A stretch of DNA of 33,444 nucleotides from Carboxylicivirga sp. GTDB taxonomy: Bacteria; Bacteroidota; Bacteroidia; Bacteroidales; Marinilabiliaceae. Each line of letters begins with the position of its first letter. The first letter of the stretch is position 1. The notes under the pieces are model-generated. The model saw only the letters and a list, made by a program, of their open reading frames with translations. It searched no databases and was not told where the DNA came from. Shown piece after piece: positions 1 to 7,538 of the stretch. The stretch lies in assembly GCA_025210475.1 (NCBI GenBank), contig JAOARW010000011.1:1-33444 (forward strand). The letters run 5' to 3'. Position numbers and translations under genes: made by a program.

Positions 1-400
1 AAAACCTTGACTTTGCTAATGGCTTCCTTCAGATTTGGAGTCACCCCCAACACCCTTGCCAATTGCTAGTTCTTCCTGTCAACTTGGCGAACCCAAGAAC
101 GTTTCATCTTGGTAGCATATTACCATGCCCGACATACAAAGAAAGACACCCAATGTAGGTGTCTTTCAATTCATGAGTAATTCTAGATTACTATATCAAC
201 AGGAGAAATTTTAATATTAAAGCTATTTCAGAGGCCTTCGTTCTATCATCGTTTATTATTCTTTTCTCAACTTATTATATCAACATTAACTTATTTGTAG
301 GTAAGTAATTCGTTTTACGTGTTACAAATTTTACCGCATTTTCCTTTTACTGATAATCGCATTTTTCGATATGTGATAATGTAATGACACATTATATTTC
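1..400. other. Left-edge intergenic stretch without a supported gene
   Basis: No gene can be supported here. On the minus strand, bases about 95 down to 1 read as a short protein-like stretch with an internal stop (it contains LARVLGVTPNLKEAI), which may be a decayed coding end, but I cannot assign a family. A perfect hairpin lies at 141-167. A weak 7-bp inverted repeat (376-382 with 389-395) lies just beyond the stop of the small lipoprotein gene and lacks a T-tract, so it is a poor terminator candidate. Confidence 0.4.
141..167. terminator. Perfect 10-bp stem-loop, possible terminator
   Basis: GAAAGACACC (141-150) and GGTGTCTTTC (158-167) are perfect inverted copies around a 7-nt loop. Read on the minus strand the hairpin is followed by TTTGTATG, a weak T-tract, so it could end a transcript coming from the right. 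It could equally be a structure at the end of a gene lying outside the window to the left. Confidence 0.4.
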
Positions 401-850
401 CTAGTCTGGAGTCATATTTTTATCAATAATAATTTCTTGTTTCTTAGCTGAATCAATATATTGAAAAATGTTTTCAAAGTAAAATTGTTTCATTGACCAA
501 TCCTTCATTAGCTTACTATTCATAACTAAAACTGATGTGTCGGAATTGTTTACATATACACACTGACCATTTGCTAATATTACTTGGCAAAAAACATTAT
601 TATTTATCTCATTTAAGTAATAATTTCGATTGCCTACCACTTCTATTGAACAGTTCTTTTCATATGAATGTTGTTTTATTTTAATGGAAATTAATCTATT
701 TTTTTTCAAAGGTGATAATTTCCATTTATAAAAAAATCTGTTGTAAAAAACGATATTAGAAATACACTTTTTATTCTGATCACAAGACAATAAAAGAAAA
801 GCTAAGACAATATAAAATATACTTAAAATCGATTTTAGGTTTGTCTTCAT
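401..850 (-). CDS. Small lipoprotein of unknown function
   Basis: I do not recognise a family for this 149-residue protein. The start shows a positively charged N-terminus (MKTNLK), a hydrophobic stretch and a lipobox ending LLLSC at about residue 23, followed by DQNKKC, so it is predicted to be a lipid-anchored envelope protein. The rest is rich in Asn, Lys and Ile with several Tyr, has no repeat or membrane segment, and ends in a hydrophilic tail. It is separated by 345 bp from the GH43-like gene and so is probably not part of the glycan operon. The AT-rich, Asn/Lys-rich composition differs somewhat from the enzymes next door. It could be an immunity-like or orphan lipoprotein, but nothing in the sequence decides this. 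Confidence 0.6.
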   Translation of the reverse strand: MKTNLKSILSIFYIVLAFLLLSCDQNKKCISNIVFYNRFFYKWKLSPLKKNRLISIKIKQHSYEKNCSIEVVGNRNYYLNEINNNVFCQVILANGQCVYVNNSDTSVLVMNSKLMKDWSMKQFYFENIFQYIDSAKKQEIIIDKNMTPD

Positions 851-1195
851 TTAATGATAAGTTTAAAATACTAAAATCCATGAACAAATATTCTGTTTAA
901 ATTTAATAACCAAATCAAATCGTTCATCATATGGTTATGGTTCCTTAATTTTTGGCTTGACTTCTATTGATTTTTCTCTCAAAAAATAATGGCAATCTCT
1001 TATTAATAACCTTTATTTAACTATATATATTACGTCCTTTAACACGACATCAGAACCCACCCCTAACGCATAGTTGAATGTCGAAATATGGCTTATTATT
1101 CACGCCACTGTGAAACCTGTTTTGAACTATACGGGCCTAAGATACCTATCTTGTTAAGTCCAACACACTGCTAGAATGAAAACATTTACAAGCTT
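851..1195. other. Intergenic gap between small lipoprotein and GH43-like gene
   Basis: No supported gene. A 28-codon plus-strand frame (1088-1174, with a Cys-x-x-Cys) is too short to call. The 11-mer CTAACGCATAG at 1063-1073 recurs at 33329-33339 next to the broken regulator. A match of this length alone is expected by chance in a window of this size. No convincing terminator was found after the GH43-like gene. Confidence 0.4.
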
Positions 1196-2188
1196 TCATT
1201 TAAGGTTTAGCTTATTCCATTTTAATCTTGCAATAAACACTCCATTTTTATCCCATCCTGTATTGGAAATATACCACTCATTATCTGATATCTTGATTAC
1301 TTCAGAAGCATGTGTTGGCAATTCACAAACGAAATTTTCAGTAGGAAAGTCCTCAAGGGTATCTGACCAATATACATGTGATTGGTTATAACCCGAAATA
1401 GCACGACATATAAACAAGTAATAAAGACCATCTTTTTTTACTACAAAAGGACTTTCCGCATCACTCCCAGAGTGCCCCTCTTTTGCTTGCACGTGAACCA
1501 ATTTTGGACCACTCCAATGTTTTAAATCCGGACTCGTTCTCATCGCCACAACTGACCTTTGATCCACTTCATTGAAAATACGTGTATAATAATAGTAATA
1601 AATACCGTTATCTTTCATTATATATGAGTCACGTGCATGTCCAGGGTCACTGAATAAAGGATTTAAAGAATGTCTTTCCCAGTCAAACATATTTTTTGAA
1701 TCAGCCCTACATAACTGTCCCCAACTTGAGTAATGAGGCGCATGTTTTTGTAAATTACCAATATTGTAAAACATATGGTAAGTTCCATTTTCCTCATACA
1801 CATGTGGTGCCCATAGTACCTTTTCTACGCCGGGTTTCGCAGTCAAAGCATAGTCGTGATCTTCCCATGTCTTTTGATCGAACTTATCTGCGGTAATATG
1901 AAAAAGCTTATTTTCCTTTTCCCAACAATCGATTGGAGTTTCCCCTATGATGCCGTAAGCATGCCATTTTCCATTTGGTCCTTTTATAAAGCAATGATCA
2001 TTGGTGTACCAATTTGAATCAGGATTAGCTCTGGTATCATTTGGATTAAATATGTGTTGCCATTCCCCAATGATTGTAGGCACTTGAATTTGAGATACTA
2101 CATTTTGCTTTTCTGCCTTTTGAGTGCGGCATGCATTACAGCATGCCACCACAACAATAAACAAGACAGCTAAATAGCTTAACTTCAT
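1196..2188 (-). CDS. GH43-like five-bladed beta-propeller glycosidase, lipoprotein
   Basis: The protein belongs to the GH43/GH32/GH117-type beta-propeller superfamily, whose members hydrolyse glycans such as arabinans, xylans or galactans from chain ends or internally. With the ATG at 2188 it has 330 residues. A lipobox (VVVAC, Cys about residue 15-16) predicts an anchored, envelope-exposed enzyme. Blade-type repeats are visible: TNDHCFIKGPNGKWHAYG with a candidate base Asp64, WAPHVYEENGTYHMFY, ARDSYIMKDNGIYYYYYT with Asp187, and AESPFVVKKDGLYYLF with candidate acid Glu245. A longer frame begins with TTG at 2212 and would overlap the previous gene. The ATG at 2188 gives a cleaner signal peptide and a 16-bp gap, so I chose it. 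It is probably co-transcribed with the LRR/cadherin gene. The exact family and linkage are uncertain. Confidence 0.75.
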   Translation of the reverse strand: MKLSYLAVLFIVVVACCNACRTQKAEKQNVVSQIQVPTIIGEWQHIFNPNDTRANPDSNWYTNDHCFIKGPNGKWHAYGIIGETPIDCWEKENKLFHITADKFDQKTWEDHDYALTAKPGVEKVLWAPHVYEENGTYHMFYNIGNLQKHAPHYSSWGQLCRADSKNMFDWERHSLNPLFSDPGHARDSYIMKDNGIYYYYYTRIFNEVDQRSVVAMRTSPDLKHWSGPKLVHVQAKEGHSGSDAESPFVVKKDGLYYLFICRAISGYNQSHVYWSDTLEDFPTENFVCELPTHASEVIKISDNEWYISNTGWDKNGVFIARLKWNKLNLK

Positions 2189-2204
2189 TTGCTTTCTTTT
2201 ACTT

Positions 2205-4637
2205 TTATTCAATTACTATTTTCTTTCTTAAATACTCAAAACCGGTATCCAGGTGAAGAAGATAAACTCCCTTTCGTAATGAGGCAACATTTAAAACGCG
2301 TTCTACTTTTTCGTTGATCAGTATCTTTCCACTCATATCAAAAATCCTTACTTTTCCAGGCTTTTCAATATTTATCACTGTCTTTGCTGGATTAGGCCAT
2401 ATCTTAATATTTGTCGTTGTTTTTAAGTAACCGGTACTATTAGCAATATCACCAGCATATAAGTTAATATTTTGTGATATGTCAAACGCTCCATCGGTAG
2501 CAGTAATTTTTACACTAAATATTTTGTTTGATTCTGGCATTTCCTTAAGAATTAACTTATTACCCTCAATCCTAACAAATTCATTATCACAGGTAAAAGT
2601 ACCTTCACCACCATCAGGATCTGACATAAAGATTGTTGCAATTTCATCATTCACAGAATATTCCTGAAAGATAATTGCGTTACTAAGACCAAAACCGCGA
2701 GGTGCACGATTACTGGATGCAGCGTCAACAATTTCAATGCTTAATCTCTTTTCAAAAGTTGCGCCGGATGGATCACTTAACTTTACACGTATGTTTTTAG
2801 TGCTTACATCGTCTATACTGAAAGTAACTTTTGGATATAATGCACCGTTAACGATTGAGAAATATTGATTGTCTGAATCACCTACACCTGCCGTTAATTC
2901 CACAGTGAAAGCTTTATCAGCAACATCCTGATCTACTGGAATGAAATAACCAATCACAGTAGTGGTGGCTAATCCTATGTTTAAGGTGTTATTTGTAATT
3001 TTTATGTCGTGAGGTACATCGTTAACATTGGCTACTTCGATAGTGAAGTACTTTTCAATTTTAGCACCGGATGAGTGTACCGCCGATACTTTTACATTTA
3101 AGTTACTTGCGTTCTCGTAATCAATACCGGCCTTTGTTTTTAACGTATTGCCATCCAGCTCAAAGTACTTCGCATCCACACTATCATCCAGCTGTAAAAC
3201 AAATCCATTGTTGTCCACAATATTTAAAGTCCCGACTGTCAATCCCTCTTCATTCTCATTTACGGTATTCGCCGACAAAGTGATGTCTTTTGGATATTCA
3301 GTCGTTGTTGTGTTTTTTTTCACAACCTCAAATGTTTTTTTCTTTTCGCCTCCAAAACGATCATATGCAATCACCTCAATGATATATGCCTCAATAAAAT
3401 CACGGTCAAACAACTTTTCGGATGAAATCAAAGTGTTACCATTAATGATGCGAAAGCAACCATTCTGCGCCATTCTATCGTCTAGTCGATAAAATACTTC
3501 ATCGCCGTCAGGATCAGTTCCAGCAAAAGAACCAACAACCATACCCTCTGCAAAATTATGACCAACTACAGCCTGATCTAATGTAAAATCATCGATAGTT
3601 TTATTGCCTGGCTTATTCAAATAAACGCACATGTTGTAACTCTGCAACTGTCCATCCAGATTTGGATTCGTTACCAAACAACGATAAACACCGGCAGAAT
3701 TTTCATCAACCATGATGTCTAGTTCCCTTTTCCCTTTTGTCAATGGTAATAATTCCCCGTTTAATTCCCATACGTATACATTGTCTGCTTGGGGGAGACT
3801 AAAACTTAGATTATGAGTACCAAATTTAGCTACTGACACCATTGTTTCGTCACCTCCAATAGCTTTTTGTGGCATTAAATCGTAGCTCTGTGCTTTTTGC
3901 TCATCAAAAAACTGTTTGATGCGGATTAAATTTTCAAAGTTTAATCGGTTGTTATCTATTCTTACTTCCTTTGTGTTTTGATGTACTAATGCTTCCGTTT
4001 CCATACCAGATTTGGAAAAATCGTATCCAAAACATCCTTTGTCCAAATATGTAATGTCATTTTGATTTAACCACAGCTCCTCTACACCAACATAAACTCC
4101 TCCCATAAAATACGTGCAGTAGTCTTTTTTATGCAATACATTGAATACTTTTATTTTATTGTGATCTAATTTTAAAGTATGGTAAGCGGCGCCAAGTCCA
4201 TAACCAAATTTCTGACCAACCTCTGTTATCTCATTAAAGCTAAGCACCATATAAAATGGGGATGCATAATTTTTTATTTCGGTTAAACTGGTAGGCTCCT
4301 TACCCTCTTCCTGGTATGAGTTAACCCAAAATGATTCGGGTATTTTTCCCGTAATGTTGTTATTCGATAAGTCAATAATATAAAATTGACGGTATTGATT
4401 CGGATACTTTTTATTATCCTGATCATTAAAGAACATTCCTGAGTGTTGATAATACTTCAAGAATGGTGCTGTTCTTCGATTGGCCAACTCATCGATAGTT
4501 TTGTAGTTCCAATTATCCCCATCACAAGCCTCGTATAAGTTTTTAAAGCTCTGTCGTTGAATTGGGAAAAGCTCTTGTGACTTAACTCCTATCTGTATAA
4601 TAGCTAATGTGACTAATAATGTAATCCTTCTATTCAT
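2205..4637 (-). CDS. Secreted LRR/cadherin-like protein with T9SS sorting domain
   Basis: This 810-residue secreted protein has no visible catalytic domain. After a signal peptide (residues 1-20) comes a leucine-rich-repeat region (about 40-260), with motifs such as IDLSNNNITGKIP, LKLDHNKIKVF and ELWLNQNDITYL. An Ig-like segment (about 265-340) follows, then about four cadherin-like repeats (about 345-735) carrying DPDGDE or DPDGGE and 'FEV'-type strand ends. Residues about 745-810 (IKIWPNPAKTVINI, IFDMSGKIL, LRKGVYLLHL) are a type A T9SS sorting domain, so the protein should be exported by type IX secretion and displayed or released at the cell surface. Its location between the (alpha/alpha)6 glycosidase and the GH43-like enzyme suggests a role in adhesion to, or scaffolding on, the glycan. 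That role is inference. Confidence 0.8.
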   Translation of the reverse strand: MNRRITLLVTLAIIQIGVKSQELFPIQRQSFKNLYEACDGDNWNYKTIDELANRRTAPFLKYYQHSGMFFNDQDNKKYPNQYRQFYIIDLSNNNITGKIPESFWVNSYQEEGKEPTSLTEIKNYASPFYMVLSFNEITEVGQKFGYGLGAAYHTLKLDHNKIKVFNVLHKKDYCTYFMGGVYVGVEELWLNQNDITYLDKGCFGYDFSKSGMETEALVHQNTKEVRIDNNRLNFENLIRIKQFFDEQKAQSYDLMPQKAIGGDETMVSVAKFGTHNLSFSLPQADNVYVWELNGELLPLTKGKRELDIMVDENSAGVYRCLVTNPNLDGQLQSYNMCVYLNKPGNKTIDDFTLDQAVVGHNFAEGMVVGSFAGTDPDGDEVFYRLDDRMAQNGCFRIINGNTLISSEKLFDRDFIEAYIIEVIAYDRFGGEKKKTFEVVKKNTTTTEYPKDITLSANTVNENEEGLTVGTLNIVDNNGFVLQLDDSVDAKYFELDGNTLKTKAGIDYENASNLNVKVSAVHSSGAKIEKYFTIEVANVNDVPHDIKITNNTLNIGLATTTVIGYFIPVDQDVADKAFTVELTAGVGDSDNQYFSIVNGALYPKVTFSIDDVSTKNIRVKLSDPSGATFEKRLSIEIVDAASSNRAPRGFGLSNAIIFQEYSVNDEIATIFMSDPDGGEGTFTCDNEFVRIEGNKLILKEMPESNKIFSVKITATDGAFDISQNINLYAGDIANSTGYLKTTTNIKIWPNPAKTVINIEKPGKVRIFDMSGKILINEKVERVLNVASLRKGVYLLHLDTGFEYLRKKIVIE

Positions 4638-5009
4638 TATATATTAATTTTAAAAGCTGTGCATATTGCTGCACATTCATTACGCATCTTTTTGTGCAGT
4701 TAATCATCTGGTTTAAATTGTTTTTATAGTATATAAAAACCTATCAACTCATTAATTTCATAACATTATTCATTGAACAGCATATAGTACCTAATCCAAA
4801 GCAGATCAGCTTTAATGTCATGCTTTTGTATTTTATACTTAATCTTAGCTTCCAGTAAAATATCTTTTGCTGCCTTCTAGTTAGAATGAAAAAAAAAGAC
4901 CTTGATAGGATTTCCTGTTCCAGTGCTCAAATTCTCTTAATTGCCTTAATTTATTACTCATTTTTTATAACGACATTAAATTATTTCCCAATTAATTACA
5001 GAACATTAA
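4638..5009. other. Intergenic region between (alpha/alpha)6 glycosidase and LRR/cadherin gene
   Basis: This 372-bp gap has no gene. It contains the TGTGCA inverted repeat near the downstream start codon and an AT-rich 8-bp stem (TTTTTATA 4721-4728, TATAAAAA 4732-4739) around a 3-nt loop. I found no clear TAnnTTTG-type promoter element on the minus strand. The length suggests that the LRR/cadherin-GH43 pair may have its own promoter, but this is not shown. Confidence 0.4.
4658..4675. promoter_or_regulatory. TGTGCA-N6-TGCACA inverted repeat, possible operator
   Basis: TGTGCA (4658-4663) and TGCACA (4670-4675) form an inverted repeat with a 6-nt spacer, starting 21 bp upstream of the LRR/cadherin start codon. 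The same arms with the same spacing form the core of the 30-bp palindrome at 29518-29547 (TGTGCAATCGATTGCACA). The spacer here (TATTGC) is not symmetric. Shared recognition by one regulator is inference from this similarity. Confidence 0.35.
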
Positions 5010-6845
5010 CTATTTAAGATCGACTTTCATCTTGAAATTTAAATCTTCATACTGAGCAACGATTTTATCATCGACCCAAACAACCAATTGACTTTGATTC
5101 CCCTCTTTTTCAACATCCCAATCCTTCTTCCAGACAATATCAATGTCCTTCTGGTGATATCTTATATTTCCCAAATAAAAATAATCCCACTTACTATCGG
5201 GCAATAACGATTGTAATGTAAATTCCTCATTATGTGAAGACGTAAAACCCAATAAATCTTCAATCAACATATCTACAAAGCTCGAATGGAAGTAATCTTT
5301 AACGCCCCCAAACTCTTCTCCATTACTTGGGATGTACCATTCTCCAATATTGGGTTGATCTCCATGCATTAATACAAGTTTCTCAATATAGTCATACAAC
5401 AATTCACGGTCTGACGGAGTTACGTGTGCCTTATAATTTTTCAAATAATTGGCATATGCTTTATTTACTACTGAGTTTTGAAAAGGCCACCCTCTTCCAT
5501 TCCATGCATAGGCATTTTCATTATAATATGGATGTTTTATTTCCGCGGTAGTCATGCCCTTGATATTATTGAATCCTTTTTCCGACTGGAAAAAATTCCA
5601 TGCTGCGTTATATTTTTCTTCATCCTTGGGAAGCATATTAAAATACCATGGTGTATAACCTACTGATTCCCTAACTCTCGCCTCATAATCTCTAATACCG
5701 TAACTATTATCACCTGCTGTAAACGAATTAAAAAACTGATCTTCATCGTTCCAAAGAGTACAAAGTATTTTTGTTTTCAGTTCATCTGCTTTAACCTGAT
5801 AAACAGTACTCTTTTTAACAGCATCAGTTGAAGATTCTTCCTTAGCTTTTTGATTATAGAGATTTGCAAGTGCCTGATAGTTTCCATAGGAATAACAATT
5901 CAGCGTTGGCCTCACTAAATACAACTGTGGATAACCGTTTTTATAAGCTTTCGGATGGATTTGATCTTTTATCTTTTGAGCAAGATTTCGAGTGGTATGC
6001 CATCCCAGATAAAAGTCCCGCCAATTCTCATCATTAATGTAGCCAAAATCAGAACCAGTGCTTGCAACAAGTCCCATAGCAGCTCCAATGGAGAACTCCA
6101 TACCATCGTATAAATCCAAAAATTTATACATTCCGTTAGTGATTGATCCAGGTTGCTGAACCGTAAACAAACTATCCCATACTTGTTGATGCGATTCCAA
6201 ATGTGGTATCATCTTGTCTCGCCATTTTGCATCTGGATGAACCTTTAAAAACGCTTCTGTACCGTCTACCATCCAACTGGAATAATGATGGCTCTCCGGT
6301 CTTGATATATAGGTTGCAAAATTAGCATTTTCCCTTTGGTTCATTCTAGAACCTGATCCTCCCAAATAAAATTCAGCATATGATCTTAAATATTGAGGAT
6401 CTCTTAACCATCGTGTTTCATAAAACTGATGTCCGGCCGGACAAGAAATAGCACCACTGCGTGAAGCCCACCCCATAACGCCAAAAAACTCAGTAAATAC
6501 CCAATATCTATTATGGTCATCTGGTGCATAATATTCTTTTAAATGTTTCGATACCATCCACCATCTATAATTGTAAACTTTGTTGAATTTTTCATCCGAG
6601 CTAAGAAGCAATGGAATGTTTTGATGTAAAAATATTTCATTGTTGGATAAATCAATCGGTCCATCTGCTGCTGGACGACCTTTGTAATTATTGAACTCAT
6701 CAATATTATCAGAAAGTGATATTTGAGCTTTCTTTTTTAGCTTTATCAGTTCTCTATTATAATCAAAATTACTACAGTTAGTAAAACTCCAAACAAAAAT
6801 TATCACAACAAGTACTGCTCTAATTATTTTAAAGCTACTATTCAT
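5010..6845 (-). CDS. (alpha/alpha)6-barrel glycoside hydrolase, MGH1/GH63-like, lipoprotein
   Basis: This 611-residue protein resembles the MGH1-like/GH63-like (alpha/alpha)6-toroid glycosidases, which act on non-reducing sugars with an inverting mechanism. The N-terminus has a hydrophobic segment ending SFTNC (Cys24), a permissive lipobox. Conserved-looking aromatic motifs are YNYRWWMVSKHL (92-103), PAGHQFYETRWLRDP (136-150), SSWMVDG (189-195), NAYAWNGRGWPFQNS (444-458) and GEWYIPSNGEEFGG (501-514). Asp195 and a Glu in the 502-511 segment are reasonable candidates for catalytic acids by analogy with the fold, not by proof. A short beta-rich tail ends the protein. It stands 693 bp from the main operon and so probably has a separate promoter. 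The substrate is unknown. A role in trimming oligosaccharides released by the lyase is inferred from context. Confidence 0.65.
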   Translation of the reverse strand: MNSSFKIIRAVLVVIIFVWSFTNCSNFDYNRELIKLKKKAQISLSDNIDEFNNYKGRPAADGPIDLSNNEIFLHQNIPLLLSSDEKFNKVYNYRWWMVSKHLKEYYAPDDHNRYWVFTEFFGVMGWASRSGAISCPAGHQFYETRWLRDPQYLRSYAEFYLGGSGSRMNQRENANFATYISRPESHHYSSWMVDGTEAFLKVHPDAKWRDKMIPHLESHQQVWDSLFTVQQPGSITNGMYKFLDLYDGMEFSIGAAMGLVASTGSDFGYINDENWRDFYLGWHTTRNLAQKIKDQIHPKAYKNGYPQLYLVRPTLNCYSYGNYQALANLYNQKAKEESSTDAVKKSTVYQVKADELKTKILCTLWNDEDQFFNSFTAGDNSYGIRDYEARVRESVGYTPWYFNMLPKDEEKYNAAWNFFQSEKGFNNIKGMTTAEIKHPYYNENAYAWNGRGWPFQNSVVNKAYANYLKNYKAHVTPSDRELLYDYIEKLVLMHGDQPNIGEWYIPSNGEEFGGVKDYFHSSFVDMLIEDLLGFTSSHNEEFTLQSLLPDSKWDYFYLGNIRYHQKDIDIVWKKDWDVEKEGNQSQLVVWVDDKIVAQYEDLNFKMKVDLK

Positions 6846-6928
6846 TATTTTCCCTTTTTATAAAAACTGTTTGTTATACTCTTACTCAGACTTTGATATT
6901 TCAATACCGCATCACAATAAGATGCAAG

Positions 6929-6936
6929 CAAACTTA
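6929..6936 (-). promoter_or_regulatory. Possible Bacteroidota -7 promoter element
   Basis: On the minus strand this reads TAAGTTTG, matching the TAnnTTTG -7 consensus of the primary sigma factor in Bacteroidota. It lies about 85 bp upstream of the (alpha/alpha)6 glycosidase start, a sensible distance for a leader. I see no good TTTG at the expected -33 position, so this is a weak call. Confidence 0.3.
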
Positions 6937-7186
6937 TTTATAAGATATCAATAGCTTTTGAACTTATGTATTTAAAAACAGAACTAATGTTCAAACATGT
7001 CACCCCACACCCCATCTCCCTCACTATTTGCCTATTACAAAATCCACTTTACAACTATATCGCATCTTTTATTGATAAGATTTTCTATTTTTACTGATAT
7101 TCCTTTCGTAGATGTATTTGCGTTTTCTTTAAAGTTTCTATTTTTTTTATTTGAAATAACTGCAATACCTCACTATAAATAACAAC

Positions 7187-7217
7187 AATAGCCTTGAGAA
7201 CAAACCTCAAGGCTATT
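7187..7217 (-). terminator. Strong 12-bp stem-loop terminator
   Basis: AATAGCCTTGAG (7187-7198) pairs perfectly with CTCAAGGCTATT (7206-7217) around a 7-nt loop. On the minus strand it is followed by GTTGTTATTT, a T-rich run, so it fits an intrinsic terminator for the main operon reading out of the GH2 gene about 320 bp upstream. Confidence 0.6.
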
Positions 7218-7317
7218 AGAATCAAAACTGAATCGTACTTTTAACGCATAAAACGCTTTTTTTCTATAAAAAATCACTATTAATACCAATTTTACTTGCT
7301 CTATGATTCAAAAAATA

Positions 7318-7464
7318 ATACCAATCTCACTTTGAATATAGCCTAACTTTTTTTTTACTTAAGCTGCTTAATAAAAATTAAATTAGCGATTTTTTACATC
7401 TCAGCTTTTTAGCCATGCTTAAGACCGAAGCTATTTAATGCTACATCCAAAATGAAATTGGTAT
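7318..7464. mobile_element. Small MITE-like element with 25-bp imperfect terminal inverted repeats
   Basis: Bases 7318-7342 (starting ATACCAATCTCACTTTG) and the reverse complement of 7440-7464 (starting ATACCAATTTCATTTTG) match at 21 of 25 positions. All four differences are transitions. The 97-bp interior is AT-rich, non-coding and itself partly self-complementary around CTTAAG. A third ATACCAAT occurs at 7283-7290. The arrangement suggests a short non-autonomous transposable element or a large imperfect cruciform. No target duplication was identified with certainty. Confidence 0.4.
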
Positions 7465-7471
7465 AAGGAGT

Positions 7472-7510
7472 ACTTAAGTGTTTATTATCTTAATAAATAA
7501 ACACTTAAGT
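7472..7510 (-). terminator. 15-bp AT-rich hairpin after GH2 gene
   Basis: ACTTAAGTGTTTATT (7472-7486) and AATAAACACTTAAGT (7496-7510) form a perfect 15-bp stem with a 9-nt loop. It lies 28 bp downstream of the GH2 stop codon on the minus strand. There is no T-tract behind it, so it may stabilise the mRNA 3' end or act as a poor terminator, with the hairpin at 7187-7217 as back-up. Confidence 0.5.
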
Positions 7511-7538
7511 AAATCAAAATTTAATGACTAATTAATCA

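Larger units (their letters stand above)
6846..7538. other. Intergenic region with hairpins and a small inverted-repeat element
   Basis: This 693-bp gap separates the main operon from the (alpha/alpha)6 glycosidase gene. It holds a possible promoter element (6929-6936), a terminator-like hairpin (7187-7217), a MITE-like inverted-repeat unit (7318-7464) and an AT-rich hairpin (7472-7510) directly after the GH2 stop. A plus-strand frame at 6997-7182 has very low-complexity Phe/Ile-rich content and is not credible as a gene. Confidence 0.6.

Noticed and set aside
1..95. Possible N-terminus of a DNA-binding or RecJ-type protein on the minus strand
   Set aside because: The frame contains a stop after 13 codons, the remaining stretch is too short, and the resemblance was not specific.
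1061..1080. Possible integron attC-like core (CGTTAG on the minus strand)
   Set aside because: No paired core sites, no stem of attC size and no integrase or cassette genes nearby.
3148..3492. 114-codon plus-strand open frame inside the LRR/cadherin gene
   Set aside because: It is a shadow of the minus-strand gene, Ser/Phe-rich and without a domain or sensible start context.
6997..7182. 61-codon plus-strand frame in the intergenic gap
   Set aside because: Low-complexity Phe/Ile/Pro content typical of AT-rich non-coding DNA.
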